Shown piece after piece: positions 44,313-55,186 of a stretch of 64,000 nucleotides of DNA (its first letter is position 1; every line of letters starts with the position of its first letter). The notes beneath the pieces were generated by a model. That model was not told the DNA's origin. It did no database searches and was given only the letters and a program-made list of their open reading frames with translations. The stretch covers positions 1 through 64,000 of the forward strand of contig NZ_JABXKK010000032.1 of the NCBI RefSeq assembly GCF_017115045.1, given 5' to 3'. The translations under genes were made by a program, and so were the position numbers. The stretch is from Nostoc sp. NMS8 (GTDB lineage Bacteria; Cyanobacteriota; Cyanobacteriia; Cyanobacteriales; Nostocaceae).

Positions 44313-45854
44313 ATGCAGAACACAGATATAATTGTCATTGGTAGTGGTATTGGCGGTTTAAGTTGTGCTGCTCTTTTGGCACGGTATGGCTTTAATGTAA
44401 TAGTCTGCGAAAGCCACTCTATTCCTGGTGGTGCCGCCCACAGTTTTGAGCGCAACGGTTTCAAATTCGACTCTGGCCCTTCCCTCTATTCTGGACTTTC
44501 TTACAGCCCCTCTGCCAACCCTTTGCGACAAGTACTAGATGCCATTGGTTCTGAACTACCATGCGTAACTTACGATACTTGGGGTTGTTGTCTACCAGAA
44601 GGTGATTTTGACACATCAGTTGGTGCCGAACAATTTTGTGAAGTACTGATGAAATTCCGTGGTCATAATGCTGTAACTGAATGGCAGAAACTCCAGCGCG
44701 TTATGGAACCATTCGCTAGTGCAGCAATTTCCATACCACCAGCAGCATTACGCTTTGATCTTGGTGCAGCTAGAACTGTAGCGCCCTTTGCCCCATCTTT
44801 GGTAAAACATCTAACAGATATCATCAAGTTGACGGGCCCCTTCAGCCGGATTATGAATGATGTTGTTAAAGACCCATTTACGCGAAACTGGCTGAATTTG
44901 CTATGTTTTCTGCTTTCTGGACTGCCCGCAGATGGTACTAGTGCCGCAGAGGTAGCATTTATGTTTGCGGATTGGTATCGACCAGATGCAGTACTGGAAT
45001 ATCCCATTGGTGGTAGTGGTGCTTTAGTTGACACCCTTGTAGAAGGGCTAGAGCGTCATGGAGGGAAGCTGATATTGGGCGCTCATGTGGAGCAAGTGCT
45101 AGTAGAAGGCGATCGCGCCGTAGGTGTGCGTCTGCGCGATCGCCAAGAAATTCGGGCAAGTAAAGCAGTGATTTCTAATGCTTCGGTTTGGGACACACTG
45201 AAGCTACTACCAGAAAAGGCAATACCCAAACAGTACCGCACAAAACGACAGGCAACGCCTGAGTGTGATAGCTTTATGCATCTACATCTAGGCATTGATG
45301 CTCAAGGGTTACAGTCAAATTTGCGGTGTCATTACATCGTCGTTAATAACTGGGAATTGGGCGTAAGCGCACCTCAGAATGTTGTAGTCATATCAATTCC
45401 TTCAATTCTTGATCCATCCCTAGCACCACCAGGTAAACATGTGATTCATGTGTATACTCCTGGTAATGAGCCGTATGCTATCTGGCAGGGAATGGATAGA
45501 AGAAAGGAAGAATATGCCGAACAAAAGCGATCGCGTGCAGAAGTAATGTGGCAAGCGCTACAGCGGATCATTCCAGATATTCGCTCTCGTTGCGAAGTCA
45601 CACTTATTGGTACACCTCTAACTCACGAACGTTTTCTGCGCCGTCATCAAGGTTCCTACGGCCCAGCAATTCCGGCTGGATCGGGTATGTTTCCTGGCCC
45701 TGGTACACCTCTAGCAGGACTGATATGTTGTGGAGACTCGACATTTCCCGGTATTGGTTTGCCAGCAGTCGCCGCCAGTGGGATGATTGCTGCCAATACC
45801 CTTACATCTGTTAATAAGCATTTAGCTATGCTTCAGGATATCAAGTGTATTTAA
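44313..45854 (+). CDS. CRTISO/phytoene dehydrogenase-like FAD oxidoreductase
   Basis: A 513-residue flavoprotein. The FAD fold starts with IIVIGSGIGGLSCAALLARYGFNVIVCESHSIPGGAAHSF (about 5-45). The rest resembles carotenoid isomerases and desaturases: FDSGPSLYSGLSYSPS, the AVISNASVWDTLKLLP segment, and the C-terminal FPGIGLPAVAASGMIAANTL that contacts the flavin. It may act on carotenoids or another polyene or quinone. I cannot tell it from the CrtH-like paralogues by eye. No other carotenoid gene is near. Start ATG 44313. Confidence 0.85.
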   Translation: MQNTDIIVIGSGIGGLSCAALLARYGFNVIVCESHSIPGGAAHSFERNGFKFDSGPSLYSGLSYSPSANPLRQVLDAIGSELPCVTYDTWGCCLPEGDFDTSVGAEQFCEVLMKFRGHNAVTEWQKLQRVMEPFASAAISIPPAALRFDLGAARTVAPFAPSLVKHLTDIIKLTGPFSRIMNDVVKDPFTRNWLNLLCFLLSGLPADGTSAAEVAFMFADWYRPDAVLEYPIGGSGALVDTLVEGLERHGGKLILGAHVEQVLVEGDRAVGVRLRDRQEIRASKAVISNASVWDTLKLLPEKAIPKQYRTKRQATPECDSFMHLHLGIDAQGLQSNLRCHYIVVNNWELGVSAPQNVVVISIPSILDPSLAPPGKHVIHVYTPGNEPYAIWQGMDRRKEEYAEQKRSRAEVMWQALQRIIPDIRSRCEVTLIGTPLTHERFLRRHQGSYGPAIPAGSGMFPGPGTPLAGLICCGDSTFPGIGLPAVAASGMIAANTLTSVNKHLAMLQDIKCI

Positions 45855-45904
45855 TTTTTCAGATTGCTATAGTTTGATTTATTCTTGCCGATTTACTTCT
45901 TGGT

Positions 45905-46366
45905 TTACAAACTTGTTCTAATCCACCAACTTATCTTCTCCAAATTAGAATCTATTTCCTGCCAAAAGCTTGCTGAAGAGTCTGCTTCTCTTGTTGCTGT
46001 GAGTATTTTATCTATACTGTCAAAGTTTTTTTCAATCAACTGCTTATCTAGTTTAGGAATATCTAATTTAAGATACTTCAGACGGTTGGGTAACTCTACT
46101 TTCTCTTTTGTCGGCAAGTGAGAAATCCGATCAACTTGTTCTAGAATTTTGTCTACTGATGCAATGATTTCTTGTAAGTTTGGCTTTTTCGTTTGTAATT
46201 GTAAATCTTTTTCTTCAAAGGTTTCTTCTTGATTATCTAACTTTACCGTCATTATTTTGACGAAGAAAATATTGTAATCTACCCCACTAACTTCACCCAC
46301 TTGATTGTAATATTTTCCAATTTTACTTATCAGTACTATGTCACCTTTCTCAATTCTGTTGTTCAT
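45905..46366 (-). CDS. Hypothetical protein with KOW-like N-terminus
   Basis: A 153-residue protein. The first 55 residues (IEKGDIVLISKIGKYYNQVGEVSG, IFFVKIMTV) look like a small beta-barrel of the SH3/KOW kind, as found in the CcmS-like or DUF-type cyanobacterial proteins. The remainder is a charged helical region (LQEIIASVDKILEQVDRISHLP, LDKQLIEKNFDSIDKILTATRE). No known family recognised. It converges on the oxidoreductase gene (50 bp) and starts at ATG 46366. Confidence 0.7.
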   Translation of the reverse strand: MNNRIEKGDIVLISKIGKYYNQVGEVSGVDYNIFFVKIMTVKLDNQEETFEEKDLQLQTKKPNLQEIIASVDKILEQVDRISHLPTKEKVELPNRLKYLKLDIPKLDKQLIEKNFDSIDKILTATREADSSASFWQEIDSNLEKISWWIRTSL

Positions 46367-46469
46367 GATTTATACATTTAATTTTCACTCCTATGTCTAT
46401 TGAGAGTCAAGGCGCTCATCAATTAGGGGAATTAAAATTTTTTATGTTCTTTTTTGCCGACACGGAAAA

Positions 46470-46626
46470 TCCAGAACTGGGGAAGATTCGGTGCATCGCA
46501 GGAGTGGCTGGTGCGGACTGCAACTTTCTTGGCTACCAATGTAAAGTCTCAATGCCCGTACCAGCCACCACCGAATCTAGCGCCGCGTTCCCCAGTTGCT
46601 TCAATCTTCCCAATCCCAGTTTTTTG
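46470..46626 (+). ncRNA. Candidate structured RNA
   Basis: A long nested hairpin: AACTGGGGAA (46475-46484) with TTCCCCAGTT (46588-46597); AGATTCGGTG (46484-46493) with CACCGAATCT (46569-46578); GTGGCTGGTGCGG (46504-46516) with CCGTACCAGCCAC (46556-46568), one G-T pair. Asymmetric loops of 10 nt (5' side) and 9 nt (3' side) separate the helices. A competing 3' arm, AATCTTCCC (46603-46611), can pair with GGGAAGATT and ends at TTTTTT (46620-46625). The length of about 155-180 nt and bulged rod shape are 6S RNA-like, but no sequence signature proves it. The overlapping frame 46393-46641 shows no protein-like feature. Confidence 0.5.
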
Positions 46627-46724
46627 TTAGCGATCGCTTGACTTTTAAGACAGTTGCTACAATTTTTTTGCAACATTCTAGCCTTGCCACGCCACAACAA
46701 AACTATTTAAACCACAAAATGGTA

Positions 46725-48199
<1,475 letters not shown>

Positions 48200-48423
48200 A
48201 TGTAGTGTACCACTTTGGTCATGTTTGGGGGCAAGGGTGTTAAAAATTTATGCTGTTTTTTCGGAGTCTAGCGATGTCTACGACGGGCTGCGCCTATGCT
48301 GTTTAGCCAACCACCAAGAGCGCTTAAACACTAATTAATCCTGAATAAGTATCTCTATTATTGCAAGTTATTTTTATTTATACTTTATTGCCTTAACAAG
48401 AATTACTCGCTTTATAAATAGCA

Positions 48424-48451
48424 TTATTATAGATAATATTATCTATAATAA
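48424..48451. promoter_or_regulatory. Perfect 28-bp palindrome
   Basis: Arms TTATTATAGATAAT and ATTATCTATAATAA meet without a spacer. GATAAT/ATTATC recalls Fur-type half sites. It lies 418 bp upstream of the TonB receptor and 325 bp upstream of thiC. Confidence 0.5.
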
Positions 48452-48791
48452 GTATTCAATCAGCTTTAATTATATAATTTCTTTTATGGATAAGGAGCAA
48501 TATCTGTTTTAAAATCTCATCTCAAAACAGATATCTAAGTTTTGCATAGAGCGACATTAGCTATCAATTTCGTCCTGTTTAGGGCAAATCCGTAATTAAT
48601 AAGGCTATTTTGGCTTTTGAAAATATTTATTTAGAAAGCACTTCTAACTACTAATACAATCTCTATTTATGTGTCAAGCAAACACATGGCTATAAAAATA
48701 ACTGTTGGTCGGTATCCATCTTAAATAAAAAAGATTATTAATTATGTTGTGTCTTACATCACTTCATAATATGATTCAACTAGTTTAACCC

Positions 48792-48822
48792 TAATGATAA
48801 TTTTTCTCAAAAATTTTCATTA
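48792..48822 (+). promoter_or_regulatory. Fur-like dyad before the TonB receptor
   Basis: TAATGATAATTTTT (48792-48805) faces AAAAATTTTCATTA (48809-48822) around CTC, one mismatch. TGATAAT is Fur-like. It ends 46 bp before the receptor start, where a promoter would sit. Confidence 0.5.
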
Positions 48823-48868
48823 TGTCTTCGGGTACGGCCAAGTAGTGTGATTGAGTGTAAGCGGATAA

Positions 48869-51628
48869 ATGAAGTTAGATAAATTTTTTCAAAGCCTGCT
48901 GTTAACAGGTGCTGTTGTTGTTGTGACGAGTAATCCTAGTGAAGGTCAGGAAATATCTGGATTAGAAGAGAAGGTTACAGTTATAGATAAATTTGCGATC
49001 GCAACGCCCAAAGCAGGCATCGCCAAATCCCCAGTTGATCTGCTTCGTTCCAAAAAAAACCGACTTAAAAAGTCTCAAGTTGCAAGTTCACCGCAAACAG
49101 CAAAGTCGGATGAGGCAAGTAAAAAGATTCTGCAAGTCAGCGAAATCGAACTTCCCGCTACTAGCGCTCAAATGCTGGTACAGGCACCAACACTAATTAA
49201 CCCCCCTAATCCAGAACAAACAAGTGGGGATCAAGTTGTACCAATCACGGGAGTTAAGGCAAATTCCACCAATACAGGTGTGGAAATAATTTTAGAGACA
49301 ACTCAAGGGACTAAACTGCAAATCAAAAATCGCAGTATAGGTAATAATTTTATTGCAGATGTATCTGGTGGGCAGTTACGTTTACCGTCGGGCGATGCTT
49401 TTACATTTCGTTCGGAGAAACCCACTGCGGCAATTACTGAAATAACAGTTACGAATATTGATGCAAATACTGTCCGAGTGACGGTGGTAGGTGAAAAGGC
49501 TTTGCCCACGGTTGAATTATTTGATGATGATGCCGGGCTGGTTTTTGGGATAACTTCTGCTGCAACGGCGATGCAGCCACCCCAAACACCGCAAACTCAA
49601 GAAAAGCCTGCTAGTGAGACACCGCAAGAGCAACCAGCAGCACAGCCGAATGAGCCGATTGAGTTGGTGGTAACGGGTGAGCAAGATGGGTATCGGGTGC
49701 AGGATGCGACGACTGCAACAAGGACAGACACGCCTTTGCGTGATATTCCTCAATCGATTCAAGTCATACCGCGACAGGTGCTAGAAGATCGCAACGTGAG
49801 AACTCTGACTGAGGCAGTGGAAACAGTTAGTGGCGTTACCAGCGCAGATACTGTATTTAACGCACCTGGAGGCAGCTATACTATCAGAGGATTTGAACAA
49901 GCAGGAAATTTCCGAAATGGCTATCGAGATGTAAGTAGCTTTGGTCTGACACCAACTGCATCGATCGAGCGAGTGGAAGTTTTGAAAGGGCCTGCCTCGG
50001 TTTTGTTTGGAGCAGTAGAACCCGGAGGAATCATCAACGTTATCACTAAACAACCCCTTAGTGAACCCTATTACAATCTTGAATTTCAGGCAGGAAACCG
50101 TGACTTATATGAGTCCAGTATTGATTTTTCCGGCCCATTGAATGACGATAAAACCCTGCTCTATCGCTTAAACGCCAGCTATGAAAGTTCAAAGGGGTTT
50201 CAAGATTTTGTCACCTCACATTTGACTACGATCGCACCCTCAATCACTTGGAAATTGGGAAATAGGACAGACCTAAATCTATTTTATGAATCTACTAAAT
50301 TCAATGGGATTCCTGAGAGTTTCAATACTGTTTTCAGCGATAATACCTTCAAGCTACCTCGAAGCCGTTACTTAAGTTATCCTCTTGATGGGCAACATTA
50401 TACTGCTCAAAAATATGGCTATACGCTAAACCACAAATTTAGCGATAACTGGCAGCTCCGTAATAATTTTTCTGTAACTGCTTTTAACGCTATCGAGGAG
50501 TATACGGTACCAACGAATCTAGTGGATGATCGTTTCTTAGAGCAATTTGCCGCAAACCGTAACTACATGGTAGACAACTATTTTGGACAGATCGACTTGA
50601 TTGGTAAGTTTAATACAGGCTCGATTATACACCAACTAGTATTCGGCTTTGATGGCAACCGCTATGTGCAAATTTATAATCCTACTGGTCTCTCTGTGCC
50701 TGCTCTAGATGTCTTCAACCCAAACTACAATATTCCAAAGCCACTTACTACTCTTTATAGTTATAGTAACTTTGAGACTATTCAATCTTATGGGTTCTAC
50801 CTTCAGGATCAGATTAGCTTTCAAGATAACCTGAAGTTACTGATTGGCGGGCGTTTTGATTGGATTTCACAAAAAAGTGGTACAGACCAACCAGAACAGA
50901 ATGATAATGCGTTCAGCCCCCGAATCGGGTTGGTGTATCAGCCCAGCAAATCTGTTTCTCTCTACACCAGTTACACTCAATCTTTTAACCCTAACCAAGG
51001 ATTTAACGCTGATGGTAGCCAGTTCGAGCCAACCAAAGGAACCCAATATGAAGTGGGTATTAAAGCTGACTTTCTAGAAAACAGACTTTCGACAACGTTG
51101 GCAGTCTATCAAGTCACCAAAACGAATATTACAACAGACGATCCCAATAACGATGACCCTAATTACTTAATTCAGGTAGGAGAGCAAAGAAGTCGGGGAA
51201 TTGAGTTGGATATTACAGGTGAGATTTTGCCAGGGTGGAAGGCGATCGCTTCCTATGCTTATACCAATGCAGAAGTCACCGACGATAAAACCTATGCGGT
51301 AGGCAATAGATTGGAGGATGTGCCAAATAATCAAGCTAGTCTCTGGACAACCTATGAACTCCAAAATGGTGATTTCAAGGGTTTGGGATTAGGTCTGGGG
51401 CTGTTTTATGTAGGTGCGCGGGCGGTAGATTTAGATAACTCATTTGAAATCCCCGATTACTTGCGTACCGATGCGGCGATTTACTACCGTAGAGATGCTT
51501 TAAAGGCTGCTATCAATATCCGTAATCTATTTGACACGGAATATTTCGTTGACAGCAATGGAACAAGAGCAAGGATTAAAACAGGTGCGCCCTTTACAAT
51601 CATCGGTTCCATTAGTTGGGAGTTTTAA
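48869..51628 (+). CDS. TonB-dependent siderophore receptor with AMIN domain
   Basis: A 919-residue outer-membrane receptor. A signal peptide (about 1-26) is followed by a linker and an AMIN domain (about 125-230, PITGVKANSTNTGVEIILETT), then a Pro/Gln-rich stretch. The plug domain (about 290-400) has DTPLRDIPQSIQVIPRQVLED, GGSYTIRGFEQAG and VLKGPASVLFGAVEPGGIINVITKQPL. The barrel fills the rest, ending in a terminal Phe (GSISWEF). AMIN-bearing receptors of this kind are typical of cyanobacteria and take up ferric siderophores such as hydroxamates. It is followed 100 bp later by a binding protein, and a Fur-like dyad precedes it. Confidence 0.93.
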   Translation: MKLDKFFQSLLLTGAVVVVTSNPSEGQEISGLEEKVTVIDKFAIATPKAGIAKSPVDLLRSKKNRLKKSQVASSPQTAKSDEASKKILQVSEIELPATSAQMLVQAPTLINPPNPEQTSGDQVVPITGVKANSTNTGVEIILETTQGTKLQIKNRSIGNNFIADVSGGQLRLPSGDAFTFRSEKPTAAITEITVTNIDANTVRVTVVGEKALPTVELFDDDAGLVFGITSAATAMQPPQTPQTQEKPASETPQEQPAAQPNEPIELVVTGEQDGYRVQDATTATRTDTPLRDIPQSIQVIPRQVLEDRNVRTLTEAVETVSGVTSADTVFNAPGGSYTIRGFEQAGNFRNGYRDVSSFGLTPTASIERVEVLKGPASVLFGAVEPGGIINVITKQPLSEPYYNLEFQAGNRDLYESSIDFSGPLNDDKTLLYRLNASYESSKGFQDFVTSHLTTIAPSITWKLGNRTDLNLFYESTKFNGIPESFNTVFSDNTFKLPRSRYLSYPLDGQHYTAQKYGYTLNHKFSDNWQLRNNFSVTAFNAIEEYTVPTNLVDDRFLEQFAANRNYMVDNYFGQIDLIGKFNTGSIIHQLVFGFDGNRYVQIYNPTGLSVPALDVFNPNYNIPKPLTTLYSYSNFETIQSYGFYLQDQISFQDNLKLLIGGRFDWISQKSGTDQPEQNDNAFSPRIGLVYQPSKSVSLYTSYTQSFNPNQGFNADGSQFEPTKGTQYEVGIKADFLENRLSTTLAVYQVTKTNITTDDPNNDDPNYLIQVGEQRSRGIELDITGEILPGWKAIASYAYTNAEVTDDKTYAVGNRLEDVPNNQASLWTTYELQNGDFKGLGLGLGLFYVGARAVDLDNSFEIPDYLRTDAAIYYRRDALKAAINIRNLFDTEYFVDSNGTRARIKTGAPFTIIGSISWEF

Positions 51629-51728
51629 CTAGCTCTCCTCTGGGCAATAAGCCGAGTAACTTGCCTGAACACAGCACCAGTCTTCTGGACAACCTGCCAA
51701 ATATTAGTTAAAGAAAACATTCTTGGCA

Positions 51729-52868
51729 ATGAGAAAAAGAGCCATTAGTGCAATTATGCTATTGTTACTTGTTGTTAAAGGTGTTTGCTTTTTGACTTTT
51801 ACTAAGGTTGTCCACACTGTTTTTTCCAGCTTGCGTATCTTATGGCAACCTCGGCAGATTTTGAGCAATTACAAATTGTTACCATTCTTTCTGACAATAG
51901 TTGCAGTTTTAGCGATCGCAGCCTGTAACAGCAACACACCGCAGCTATATCGAGGGCAAATAAGTTCAACTGCTATGCGAACTGACAAGTTAGCGCTTGC
52001 ACGAACGCCAATAAAAACAAAAGTAGTTAGCCATGCTTTAGGTGAAGTTGAAATTCCCCTTAAACCACAACGAGTTGTTGTATTAGAAGAAAATCTGATT
52101 CTCGATTCTGTACTAGCGCTGGGTGTAAAGCCAGTTGGTGTGATGTCTTGTCGGGGCTGCGAGGAAAATTTTCGAGGTATACCCAGCAACTTACTTGCTG
52201 ACATTCCAGTTGTGGGCAATATTGGGAGTCAACCGTCCCTAGAGAAAATTCTTAGTTTAAAACCAGATTTAATTTTGGGGTTAACGTGGCTTAAGAGTTC
52301 TTATAAACTCCTTTCCAGCATCGCACCTACAGTACTGATCGATTTTCCGAGTATGTACGACTTTAAAGAAAGACTACGATATGTAGCCCAGGTGTTGGGA
52401 AAGAGCGATCGCGCAGAAGAACTTCTAACTCAGTACCAAAATCGAATCCAAAAATTGCGGCAACAATTAGGAAAAAATCTAGAAACAAGAACAATATCTG
52501 TGATTCATCTTACGGGTTCTGCGGATATTTTCTATAGCTACAGACCGGACTTCTTAGCTTATAATCAAATCATTAGTGATGTGGGTTTACGATTAATCCA
52601 AAAAACTCAAAAAGAACCTCAATTAACATTAAGCATTGAAGTTTTACCCAAATACGATGCCGATATGTTATTTATTATGACAGAACTTTTGAAAAAAAAA
52701 TTTAAAAAAGCAAATTCTGAACCTTTATCTTTTTTGCAAAAGCCTATTTGGTCAACACTTCAAGCTGTTAAAAATAAACAGATATACAAAGTAAATTGGA
52801 CTGTCGGGGGACCGATTGGAGCTAATAGAATAATTGATGACCTTTTCAAATACCTAGTAAAAAATTAG
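51729..52868 (+). CDS. Iron-siderophore ABC transporter substrate-binding lipoprotein
   Basis: A 379-residue FecB/FhuD-type binding protein. A lipobox (AVLAIAAC) at about residue 64-71 marks the mature N-terminus, so about 50 residues before it are unusually long and a later start is possible (TTG near 51831). The core has EIPLKPQRVVVLEENLILDSVLALGVKPVGV, PSLEKILSLKPDLILGLTW and the C-terminal VNWTVGGPIGANRIIDDLFKYL. No permease or ATPase follows, so those are elsewhere. It likely shares a transcript with the receptor. ATG 51729 is chosen over TTG 51723. Confidence 0.88.
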   Translation: MRKRAISAIMLLLLVVKGVCFLTFTKVVHTVFSSLRILWQPRQILSNYKLLPFFLTIVAVLAIAACNSNTPQLYRGQISSTAMRTDKLALARTPIKTKVVSHALGEVEIPLKPQRVVVLEENLILDSVLALGVKPVGVMSCRGCEENFRGIPSNLLADIPVVGNIGSQPSLEKILSLKPDLILGLTWLKSSYKLLSSIAPTVLIDFPSMYDFKERLRYVAQVLGKSDRAEELLTQYQNRIQKLRQQLGKNLETRTISVIHLTGSADIFYSYRPDFLAYNQIISDVGLRLIQKTQKEPQLTLSIEVLPKYDADMLFIMTELLKKKFKKANSEPLSFLQKPIWSTLQAVKNKQIYKVNWTVGGPIGANRIIDDLFKYLVKN

Positions 52869-52931
52869 TGATCAGAGCGTCTACACTGGAACTAAAAAAA
52901 ACTTTCTTAGTTAAATATCAAGATTGCACAA

Positions 52932-53004
52932 AAGGCGATCGCACTTCCTCACACTCTTCAAGCAAAACCTTTTCTACCAGGTATTATGCGATCGCCTTAA
53001 TTTT
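52932..53004 (+). terminator. Possible terminator made of two HIP1 palindromes
   Basis: AAGGCGATCGC (52932-52942) and GCGATCGCCTT (52988-52998) can pair across a 45-nt loop and are followed by AATTTTA. Between the binding-protein gene and the convergent RTX gene; modest support. Confidence 0.4.
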
Positions 53005-53023
53005 ATACGGTTGTCTCATCCAG

Positions 53024-54607
53024 TTAGACTACAACGAAATTGGTTGCACTTAGTGACAGTCCAATGCTGATTTGCGCGAATTGCACCTGAGAAAAGGCAC
53101 TACCACTGCCATCTCGATCAAAGAACAGTGCGCCTGTATTATTGTCGTAAATAAATCGTTGAGCGATCGCAGTCGCAGTTGAACCGATGGTAAACTTACT
53201 AGCAGAGAGTGTACCTACTGCTAAAGAGCCGCCAAAACCAGTAGCCGATACCTGAATAACTTCATCAGTCGGGTTGAAATCAGCAAGGGTATCAATGCCT
53301 TCATTGTAATTATTAAACGCAAAAGTATCAGTGCCATCTCCCCCGTACAGAGCATCATTGCCTTTTCCTCCAGTCAGGAGATCATTGCCATTATACCCAT
53401 AGAGGACATCGCCACTATTACCCCCTACAATCTTGTCAGCGTAAGCTGTACCACTGATATTTAATTGTTGAATATTCTTGTAGCTAACTTGATTTGTGCC
53501 AGATGTAATCAAGCCCTGGTTAATGGTTGCATTGAAAGTTGAGGTGATTCCTTGGGTAGTATAGTTACTGTAATTGACTTCCAAAAGATCGGAACCTGCA
53601 CCCCCATTTACTGTTTGAGTCACCAAAACAGAAGAGGCGGTAGATGGGGCACTTAAATAGAAAGAATCATCGCCATTTCCACCATTCAGGGTGTTAGCAC
53701 CTTTGGTTGAATATGCGTAAAAGGTATCGTTACCATCGCCTCCATTCACAAGGTTATTACCAGACGAGTAGGAAACATCAAGATAATCGTTACCTCCACC
53801 ACCACTAATCGTATCGTTGCCAGAAGTACCCCCATTGAGTACATCTTCGCTATTACCTCCCACAATATTGTCAGCGTAGACTGTACCGATGATATTGAAT
53901 CGTTCAATATTGTTGTAATTAACTCGACTCGTACCAGCTGTAATCGAGCCTTGGTTAGTGGTTGCATTGAAAGTCGAGGTGATTCCCTTGGTAGTGTAGT
54001 TACTGTAATTGACTTCCAAAAAATCCGAACCAGAACCCCCATTTACCGTTTGAGTCACTAAAACAGAAGACGGGGTAGATGGGGCGCTGAAATAGAAAGA
54101 GTCATCGCCATCTCCTCCATTCAGGGTGTTAGCACCATTGACTCTATAGGCGTAAAATTTATCAGAACCAGTTCCACCAAAAACAATATTTTTGCCAAAA
54201 CTATCCTGAATCGAAAATTCGTCATTTCCGGTATCCCCATAGAGGGTGTTATTTCCTGAAGAATTAGAAACATCTAAATAATCATTCTCGCTTCCGCCTT
54301 TGAGGATATTATTGCCAGTGGTAGCTGTAGCATAAATTTGATCGCTTTCAGAACCGCCGTCTAAAAGGTTATTTCCTGAAGAATTAGAAACATCTAAATA
54401 ATCATCACCACTTCCACCCTTGAGGATATTATTGCCAGTGGTAGCTGTAGCATAAAGTCTATCGCTCTCAGAGTCGCCGTCTAAGAGGTTTTTGCCAGAA
54501 GAATTGCTAATATTGAGGATATCATCGCCCCCGAAGCCATAAAGGCTGTCACCACCGCCAAAGCCATAGAGGCTGTCATTAGCGTTAGTACCGTTGATAA
54601 TTGTCAT
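53024..54607 (-). CDS. RTX-type calcium-binding protein with internal duplications
   Basis: A 527-residue acidic protein made of Gly/Asp/Asn repeats of the hemolysin type (GGxGNDxLxG: GNDLLTGGKGNDALYGGDG near the end), which bind Ca2+. The N-terminal part repeats a 40-residue block around NNILKGGSGDDYLDVSNSSGNNLLDGGSESDQIYATATTG two to three times, and two 150-residue blocks (QTVNGG, LEVNYSNYTT and STFNATTNQG against STFNATINQG) follow. The C-terminal 90 residues (DTLADFNPTDEVIQVSA...) are the usual secretion-signal region of type I export. No protease or lipase domain is visible. Secreted or surface role is inferred. Confidence 0.88.
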   Translation of the reverse strand: MTIINGTNANDSLYGFGGGDSLYGFGGDDILNISNSSGKNLLDGDSESDRLYATATTGNNILKGGSGDDYLDVSNSSGNNLLDGGSESDQIYATATTGNNILKGGSENDYLDVSNSSGNNTLYGDTGNDEFSIQDSFGKNIVFGGTGSDKFYAYRVNGANTLNGGDGDDSFYFSAPSTPSSVLVTQTVNGGSGSDFLEVNYSNYTTKGITSTFNATTNQGSITAGTSRVNYNNIERFNIIGTVYADNIVGGNSEDVLNGGTSGNDTISGGGGNDYLDVSYSSGNNLVNGGDGNDTFYAYSTKGANTLNGGNGDDSFYLSAPSTASSVLVTQTVNGGAGSDLLEVNYSNYTTQGITSTFNATINQGLITSGTNQVSYKNIQQLNISGTAYADKIVGGNSGDVLYGYNGNDLLTGGKGNDALYGGDGTDTFAFNNYNEGIDTLADFNPTDEVIQVSATGFGGSLAVGTLSASKFTIGSTATAIAQRFIYDNNTGALFFDRDGSGSAFSQVQFAQISIGLSLSATNFVVV

Positions 54608-55186
54608 AACTTCTATCTACCTAAATCAATTTTTCAGAAACTTGAGATATTAACTATGCGGTTATTGCTGTTTTAAGGCACAAAAAATTAGCCGAAATTT
54701 AGCGCTTTCGGTATAGTTTGTGCCGATCTGAAAACACTACTTTTTCAGTGTTATTCAGCTTTTTACTGGCTGACAAGCATTATTCAGCTAACCTGCTACA
54801 TACGAGCATTAGTTAATTTAATTACTATAGTGTCTGTTTATTTAAGTGTCACTACTTGGAATAGCATTTTCTATACTTCACCTTCATTGCCGATATTTGT
54901 ACTTTTTTGAATAAAATTTTACGTATTATTACTAATATCAAGACTAATTTTAAAAGTAAGATGTACTCTTGCAACACCGATTAAATAAGCCTTAAGGTGA
55001 TGTCTGGGTTGGGCTAAAAGTGATCGCTAACAGATAAATATCTGCAATATCAGGTCAAAGAACCCAAGATAATGAATCATAATTAATCTCTATAGCTTTG
55101 ATTTATCAGCCATCAGCCACCAGTTACAAGCTGGAAGCTGAGATGCCGAATACTCAAGGCTTTTGATTCAACTTAACGAATTGACT
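54608..55186. other. Intergenic region
   Basis: AT-rich with no clear repeat; CCATCAGCCACCAGTTACAAGC near 55110 is a small scattered repeat type. It should hold the promoters of the divergent RTX and saccharopine-like genes. I see no gene. Confidence 0.35.

Larger units (their letters stand above)
48200..48868. other. Divergent regulatory region thiC/TonB receptor
   Basis: AT-rich. Apart from the riboswitch it holds two large dyads, given separately. No other gene or repeat that I can defend. Confidence 0.4.

Noticed and set aside
46393..46641. Open frame over the structured RNA
   Set aside because: Codes across both arms of a hairpin with no known motif; the RNA explanation fits better.
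52868..53053. Small frame after the siderophore-binding gene
   Set aside because: Contains HIP1 palindromes and no start signal; a spacer.
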